NCBI GenBank assembly: GCA_002366725.1
Contig: DFBT01000023.1
Span: forward strand, 1 to 16,095
Reading direction: 5' to 3'
From: Caldifarciminota bacterium UBA3073
GTDB taxonomy: Bacteria > Hydrothermota > UBA3073
DNA: 16,095 nt
Shown here: piece by piece, positions 11,509-16,095 of the stretch
How the letters are laid out: each line of letters opens with the position of its first letter
How positions within the stretch are numbered: the first letter of the stretch is position 1
Position numbers and translations under genes: made by a program
The notes under the pieces: generated by a model
Told to the model about the DNA's origin: nothing
Databases searched by the model: none
The model's input: the letters and a program-made list of their open reading frames with translations, nothing else

Positions 11509-14484
11509 ATGCTGGAGGAACTCTTTTCCCTCTTGTACGACCTTCCCATATTTAAGAGTGCCCTCACAAAGAGGAGAATAGGGGGTCTATCGGGTTGTCT
11601 TATCCCGATCTATGTGAGGGCATTGGTTGAGAAATATGGCAGAATTACCGTAGTTACAGAAAATCCCCTCAGATTCGAGAGACTCCTTTCGCCGTTCGTA
11701 GAGAACCCTGCCATTGCCTACGTGGAAAGTTTCCCACCTCCAAATGCGGGGGATATAATTACCCTGCTCTCAAAAATATACGCCCCCGATTTCGTCGGTA
11801 TTTGCAACTACATAAAAGGCATCGAATCCCCCGATACCTTCTTCTCGAGGATGGTGCATCTACAATCTCCAATCTCCCCTTCTGCCCTGATGGAGAAACT
11901 CACGGCATCTGGCTATAAAAGAGTTGGCACGGTGTGTGAGGTAGGTGAATTCGCGGCGAGAGGTGGCATACTCGATATATTCTCTCGAGGATCTATGAAC
12001 CCGGTGAGGATAGAATTCTTCGGCGATGAGATCGTGTCTACAAGGGAATTTGATGTCTATACCCAGAGGTCAATAGCAGAGATAAAAGATGTTTCCATCG
12101 CACCAAACAACATATTCCCGGGTTCCTTCTCCATAGTGGATTATCTCCCGCCCCACATACACATTATAAGCGATATAGAAGGCCTGGATGCAAAAGGAGT
12201 TATACACATAGGCGGGGATGGTTTCTGTATGGGCAGCGTGCCGTCGTATATAGGTAATCTCTCTCTCTTCAGAGAAAGACTGAAAGAACTGCGGAATTAT
12301 CGAGTATTTATAAGTTGTGAATCCCATATGAGGAAAGAGATAGCGGAATTGTTCCCGAACATCTCCATAATTCCCGTTGATCTCGTAGAGGGATTTATCC
12401 TGAAAGAAGAGAGGATTGCGGTATTCAGCATCGAAGATATATTCGGCTTTCGCAGACATCAGAGAAGATTGGTGCGAACGAGAGTGGGTATGCCCATCGA
12501 GGATTTGGAGGAGATTACTCGGGGAGATTATGTTGTGCACTCTGATTTTGGAATAGGTATTTATGACGGTATCGAGAGAATTAATATCGATGGTGTGGCT
12601 ACTGACTGTATCCTTATTAAATACAGAGACCAAGATAAACTGTATGTGCCAATATCCCTCTTCAGATGTGTTGAGAAATTCATAGGGGGTGAGGGTAAAC
12701 CACCACCTCAACTGTCAAGACTGGGTGGGGATGAGTGGGGTATAAAAAAGCAGCGGGCAAGAGAGAATATAGAGAAGATAATGAGGGAGCTGCTTCTCCT
12801 TTATGCGGAGAGAAATGTGGCGAGGGGTTACGCTTTCTCACCGGATACCGTATGGCAGAAGGAATTGGAGGCGTCTTTCTCATACCAGGAGACACCTGAC
12901 CAGATAAAGGTGATAGAGGAGGTAAAGAGGGATATGGAGAGCAATATACCCATGGATAGATTGGTTTGTGGAGATGTTGGATTTGGCAAAACCGAGATAG
13001 CGGTTCGTTCAAGTATGAAGGCGGTTATGGATGGGAAACAGGTGGCAGTACTTGTTCCCACAACCATACTTGCAGAACAACATCTTGAGACATTCAAGAA
13101 AAGGCTCGGCAATTTCTCCGTAAGGATCGAACAACTCTCCTCATTTGTAACCCCGGGGAAGGCTGCCGCAATAAAGGGGGATGTAAACAAGGGAAGTGTC
13201 GATATCGTCATAGGCACACACGCACTTTTAAGGGGTAAGGTAATGTGGAAGGACCTCGGATTGCTTATAATAGACGAAGAACACAGATTTGGGGTACGTG
13301 ATAAGGAGAGGATAAAGATGATGAAGAAGGGTGTCGATGTATTATCACTGTCCGCTACACCAATTCCAAGGACCCTCTTCCAATCCCTTCAGGGTATAAA
13401 GTATCTGTCGCAGCTATCCACCGCTCCCCGGGGTAGACTACAAATATTGACAAAGGTCATGAAATGGAACGACGAAGAGATCGCAAAATCCATAAACATG
13501 GAACTTGAAAGGGGAGGGCAGGTATATTTCGTTCACAATGAGATAAAGACAATAATGGAGATGAAAGATACTCTGAGCGATATGGTCCCAAATGCGAGAA
13601 TAACCGTAGCCCACGGGAGACTGCCAAAGAGAAGACTCGAGGAAAGGATGCTTGCATTCTTACTCGGAGATGCAGACATACTCCTTACAACTGCGATAAT
13701 AGGGTCGGGGATCGATATTGCGAGTGTCAATACGATGATAATAAACAGGGCACACAGATTTGGACTGGCAGACCTGCACCAACTCAGGGGTAGGGTTGGA
13801 AGGGGAGACAGACAAGCTTACTGTTATCTGGTCGCAGATGATGATGCCTCACCCGTCTCCATGAGAAGACTGAAAGCGGTTGCGAGCTTTACCGAACTTG
13901 GTGCGGGAATACGGCTTGCCATGAAAGACCTCGAGATAAGGGGGGCGGGCAATCTACTCGGTGCAGAACAGCACGGCCACGCCAGGAATATTGGATATGG
14001 TCTATACCTGAGGTTGATAGAAGAGACCGCAAAGAGATTAAAGGGTAAAGAAGTACAAGAGATGGAAGAACCAATTATAGACATCAGATTACCAGCCTAT
14101 TTCCCCAATTTTTACGTCGATGGAGAACACAAGATGGGCCTGTACAAAAGGCTTGGAAGGATTAATACATCCTCTGCTCTCTCGGATTTTATCGATGAGC
14201 TCAAAGACCGATTTGGCGCGTTGCCAAGGGAGGTAAAAAACCTCATAACCACAACGGAGATAAGAACAATGGCGAGAAGACTCGGTATATCCAGAATAAA
14301 AAGGGATGGCGGATTTCTGATAGAGTGGGATAACAGAGCCAAGAAAAGGATATGTGTAAAAGAGGGGACAGAAAAAAGATATGATTTCAGGATAGATATG
14401 GGAAAGGAAAAGACTGTGATAAACCTCTCATCCGGCATAGGGGGATTGAAGAGCTTTCTTAAAAGTATAAGTATTGCGGGGTAA
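11509..14484 (+). CDS. mfd: Transcription-repair coupling factor Mfd
   Basis: SF2 DNA translocase that removes RNA polymerase stalled at lesions and recruits UvrA. I start it at the ATG at 11509 (991 aa), after the tonB stop; the frame opens earlier inside tonB, and the nearest GGAGG abuts the ATG, so the exact start is uncertain. Domains: degenerate UvrB-like N-terminus (about 1-220, with FAARGGILDIFS); RNA polymerase-interacting domain (about 335-395, GDYVVHSDFGIGIYDGIERI); helicase core with Walker A GDVGFGKT (488-495), DEEH (589-592), SATPIPRTL and QLRGRVGR (758-765); and the C-terminal TRCF domain (about 850-980). At 991 aa it is shorter than the E. coli protein (1148), with the deficit in the N-terminal half. 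A hairpin overlaps its stop. Confidence 0.96.
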   Translation: MLEELFSLLYDLPIFKSALTKRRIGGLSGCLIPIYVRALVEKYGRITVVTENPLRFERLLSPFVENPAIAYVESFPPPNAGDIITLLSKIYAPDFVGICNYIKGIESPDTFFSRMVHLQSPISPSALMEKLTASGYKRVGTVCEVGEFAARGGILDIFSRGSMNPVRIEFFGDEIVSTREFDVYTQRSIAEIKDVSIAPNNIFPGSFSIVDYLPPHIHIISDIEGLDAKGVIHIGGDGFCMGSVPSYIGNLSLFRERLKELRNYRVFISCESHMRKEIAELFPNISIIPVDLVEGFILKEERIAVFSIEDIFGFRRHQRRLVRTRVGMPIEDLEEITRGDYVVHSDFGIGIYDGIERINIDGVATDCILIKYRDQDKLYVPISLFRCVEKFIGGEGKPPPQLSRLGGDEWGIKKQRARENIEKIMRELLLLYAERNVARGYAFSPDTVWQKELEASFSYQETPDQIKVIEEVKRDMESNIPMDRLVCGDVGFGKTEIAVRSSMKAVMDGKQVAVLVPTTILAEQHLETFKKRLGNFSVRIEQLSSFVTPGKAAAIKGDVNKGSVDIVIGTHALLRGKVMWKDLGLLIIDEEHRFGVRDKERIKMMKKGVDVLSLSATPIPRTLFQSLQGIKYLSQLSTAPRGRLQILTKVMKWNDEEIAKSINMELERGGQVYFVHNEIKTIMEMKDTLSDMVPNARITVAHGRLPKRRLEERMLAFLLGDADILLTTAIIGSGIDIASVNTMIINRAHRFGLADLHQLRGRVGRGDRQAYCYLVADDDASPVSMRRLKAVASFTELGAGIRLAMKDLEIRGAGNLLGAEQHGHARNIGYGLYLRLIEETAKRLKGKEVQEMEEPIIDIRLPAYFPNFYVDGEHKMGLYKRLGRINTSSALSDFIDELKDRFGALPREVKNLITTTEIRTMARRLGISRIKRDGGFLIEWDNRAKKRICVKEGTEKRYDFRIDMGKEKTVINLSSGIGGLKSFLKSISIAG

Positions 14485-14498
14485 TATTGAAACCCCGC
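14476..14498 (+). terminator. Hairpin straddling the mfd stop codon
   Basis: GCGGGGT (14476-14482) pairs perfectly with ACCCCGC (14492-14498) around a 9-nt loop that contains most of the TAA stop at 14482-14484. No T-run follows, so if it ends transcription it does so inefficiently. It may instead shield the mRNA end. Confidence 0.35.
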
Positions 14499-14540
14499 CA
14501 TCGGCAGAGAAGTCACCCATTATTAGTTATCGGTCACCGG

Positions 14541-14580
14541 CCTGCTTGTCCATACGGATCCGTAGGGATCGGTAGGCAGG
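14541..14580. repeat. Compound hairpin, CCTGC…GCAGG, second copy
   Basis: Stems are CCTGC/GCAGG, TAC/GTA and GATCC/GGATC with a GTAG loop. It resembles the hairpin at 8515-8549, but the inner stem has a C-G pair where that copy has G-C. It occupies the mfd-xer spacer (14485-14629), which otherwise shows no gene or consensus promoter. Confidence 0.6.
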
Positions 14581-14629
14581 TATTCTGATTATCTGATATA
14601 CATGTTTTTCCCCATCACCAACATTGATT

Positions 14630-15505
14630 ATGAATATCTTGGATGAATTCACAAACCACCTGAGGGTGGAGAGAGGATGTCTTGAAAACACCGTGAAGGC
14701 ATACGAAGGAGATGTAAAAAAATATATTGAATTCTTATCTGCCCGGGGCAATGACGCTTGCAACGCGTCGCAGCGAGACGCACACGACTTCGTTGCGTCC
14801 ATTGCTTGCCTCGCGCCATCATCCCGTGCCCGTATAGTATCGTCACTGCGGACCTTTTATAAATTTCTTCTATCGGAGCACAGGATTAAAAAAACACCAC
14901 TTGATAACATAGAATCGCCAAGACCGAAAAGGCACCTTCCCCTCGTCTTGAGCGTGGAGGAAATGGAAAGGCTTATAGAATCTGCCAAACCCATAACTTG
15001 TATCGGTCTTCGGGACAGGGCAATGCTTGAAACACTGTACGCAGCAGGACTGAGAATAAGCGAACTGCTTTCCCTCCGTCTTTCCGACGCCTTTCTCTCT
15101 GAGAATCTACTGATGGTGAGGGGTAAGGGAGGTAAAGAAAGAATAGTGCCGATTGGCAACCCCGCCAGATACTATATAGAAAGATATCTGAGAGATTCAA
15201 GACCGATACTGAAAAAGGGAAGGAGGTCAGAATACCTGTTTCTATCTGTGAGGGGAAACCGTCTCTCCAGGATGGGCTTCTGGAAGATATTACGAAAGTA
15301 CATAGTGATTTCGGGGATAGATAAGAGGATTACACCGCATACATTCAGACACTCATTTGCCACTCATCTCCTGGAGGGAGGGGCCGACCTTCGTATTGTA
15401 CAGGAATTGCTTGGACACAGTGATATACAGACCACAGAGATTTATACATATATAGATCGGGAGAGACTAAAAGAGGCTATTAGGGTGTACCATCCGAGGG
15501 GGTGA
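14630..15505 (+). CDS. Tyrosine recombinase XerC/XerD type
   Basis: Site-specific recombinase that resolves chromosome dimers at dif, or integrates elements. It is 291 aa from ATG 14630, the standard Xer size. A TTG two codons earlier is possible, and no clear Shine-Dalgarno is present. The N-terminal SAM-like DNA-binding domain (about 1-95) begins MNILDEFTNHL. All catalytic residues are present: R142 (AGLRISELL), K166 (GKGGKER), H237 and R240 (HTFRHSFATH), H263 (LLGHSDIQTT) and the nucleophile Y272 (IYTY). The housekeeping length and its position between mfd and rsmD favour chromosomal XerD/XerC over a phage integrase. A 58-bp GC-rich imperfect palindrome (14748-14805) lies within the coding sequence. 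Confidence 0.93.
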   Translation: MNILDEFTNHLRVERGCLENTVKAYEGDVKKYIEFLSARGNDACNASQRDAHDFVASIACLAPSSRARIVSSLRTFYKFLLSEHRIKKTPLDNIESPRPKRHLPLVLSVEEMERLIESAKPITCIGLRDRAMLETLYAAGLRISELLSLRLSDAFLSENLLMVRGKGGKERIVPIGNPARYYIERYLRDSRPILKKGRRSEYLFLSVRGNRLSRMGFWKILRKYIVISGIDKRITPHTFRHSFATHLLEGGADLRIVQELLGHSDIQTTEIYTYIDRERLKEAIRVYHPRG

Positions 15506-15511
15506 AGGGAC

Positions 15512-16003
15512 ATGCGGATAATAGGAGGAAGTCACAAGGGCTACGAAATCAAGATGCCGAGGCAGATAAGGCCCACGAGCGGGCTCGTAAGGGAAAGTAT
15601 CTTCAATGTAATTGGGGATGTCATCCTTGGGGCAAGGGTACTCGATCTTTTCTGTGGAAGTGGGGCACTTGGGCTTGAGGCGTTATCGAGGGGTGCCAGA
15701 AGTGTTACATTTGTGGAAAAGGATAGGAGGGTAACAAGGGTTTTGATCGAAAATATAAAAAACCTCGGCTGCAGTGACTTCAATGTGATAAATACGGATG
15801 CGATGAGATTGTCGGTCGCCAATACATACGATATAATATTTGCAGACCCCCCATACGACAGGGGATACACGGAAAGGATAATCAAAAAATTTGAGAAGTT
15901 TGTAAATATACTTGTAATTGAACACTCCGTAAGGGAGGAACTGGATGTGGGAGAGACCAGAAGATACGGCGATACACTCGTAACCTACATCTGGAATCTA
16001 TAA
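15512..16003 (+). CDS. rsmD: 16S rRNA (guanine(966)-N(2))-methyltransferase RsmD
   Basis: SAM-dependent methyltransferase that methylates G966 of 16S rRNA in the assembled small subunit. 163 aa, a little shorter than the typical 180-200. Rossmann-type motifs are in order: RPTSGLVRESIFN (20-32), DLFCGSGALGLEALSRGA (45-62, SAM motif I), FVEKD (67-71, ribose-binding acid), and the catalytic DPPY (112-115) with YDRGYTERI. The ATG is 6 nt after the xer stop, with purine-rich GGGGGTGAAGGGA serving as ribosome-binding sequence, so translation follows the recombinase. coaD often follows rsmD but would lie outside the window. Confidence 0.95.
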   Translation: MRIIGGSHKGYEIKMPRQIRPTSGLVRESIFNVIGDVILGARVLDLFCGSGALGLEALSRGARSVTFVEKDRRVTRVLIENIKNLGCSDFNVINTDAMRLSVANTYDIIFADPPYDRGYTERIIKKFEKFVNILVIEHSVREELDVGETRRYGDTLVTYIWNL

Positions 16004-16095
16004 AATACACCCTGTTAGTGCGTCAATACAACGACTCGACGACTCTATGATTTATCCTGTTTACCCCGTAGCAATAGCGTACGGAGTGGAATGCG
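16004..16095. other. Repeat-bearing tail after rsmD
   Basis: CACCCTGTTAG (16008-16018) matches the arms of the palindromes at 8306-8335 and 8605-8652. TTATCCTGTTTACCCCGTAG and GTACGGAGTGGAATG look like another member of the CATACGG-type mosaic repeats, cut by the window edge. Confidence 0.4.

Noticed and set aside
12070..12711. 213-codon minus-strand frame inside mfd
   Set aside because: Antisense to unambiguous Mfd sequence and without recognisable features.
36..14580. CRISPR array made of the GCCTACCGGCAGGC repeats
   Set aside because: Copies are kilobases apart, variable, in both orientations and without regular spacers or cas genes.
14485..14629. dif site next to the Xer gene
   Set aside because: No sequence resembling a 28-bp dif with paired XerC/XerD arms was seen; the gap is filled by the compound hairpin repeat.

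Overview
The window reads as a chromosomal piece from an uncultivated diderm bacterium. Outer-membrane logic is visible in an ExbB/ExbD/ExbD/TonB module and in a GT9 heptosyltransferase-type enzyme. Moderate GC, clean Shine-Dalgarno sites on many genes, and intergenic gaps packed with short palindromic repeats recall metagenome-derived candidate phyla of the WOR-3/FCB type. That placement is an impression, not a demonstrated one. No tRNA, rRNA, CRISPR array, intact transposase or phage gene was found.

Layout. At the left end a small two-helix membrane protein and an HU-type DNA-binding protein lie on the + strand. They converge on a long minus-strand block which, read in its own direction from right to left, runs ribH > nusB > metallophosphoesterase > SDR nucleotide-sugar enzyme > GT9 glycosyltransferase > ackA > nadC > brkB/yihY. 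A repeat-rich gap of about 1 kb (8238-9285) separates this from a divergent + strand block: exbB > exbD > exbD > tonB > mfd > xerC/D-type recombinase > rsmD, running to the right edge. The gap holds consensus sigma-70-type promoters facing both ways.

How the genes fit together. ribH-nusB is a widespread bacterial pairing (riboflavin synthesis plus antitermination). The SDR and GT9 genes are one base apart and probably make and transfer a nucleotide sugar for a surface glycan. ackA gives ATP from acetyl phosphate, and nadC is a step of de novo NAD synthesis. exbB-exbD-exbD-tonB form an inner-membrane, proton-driven motor that energises the outer membrane. mfd, xer and rsmD are housekeeping genes for repair, chromosome resolution and ribosome maturation.

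The least ordinary material is noncoding. (1) A family of mosaic hairpin repeats includes a 37-bp inverted pair, 36/37 identical, bracketing the ackA-to-ribH block. (2) A 48-bp palindrome with 13-bp perfect arms sits inside another dispersed repeat, like a tiny mobile element. (3) A GC-rich island of about 320 bp with a run of hairpins overlaps a broken reading frame that resembles the C-terminal end of an IS200/IS605-type TnpB, possibly an omega-RNA relic. (4) The acetate kinase departs from usually invariant motifs. I did not find a clearly new multi-gene system.
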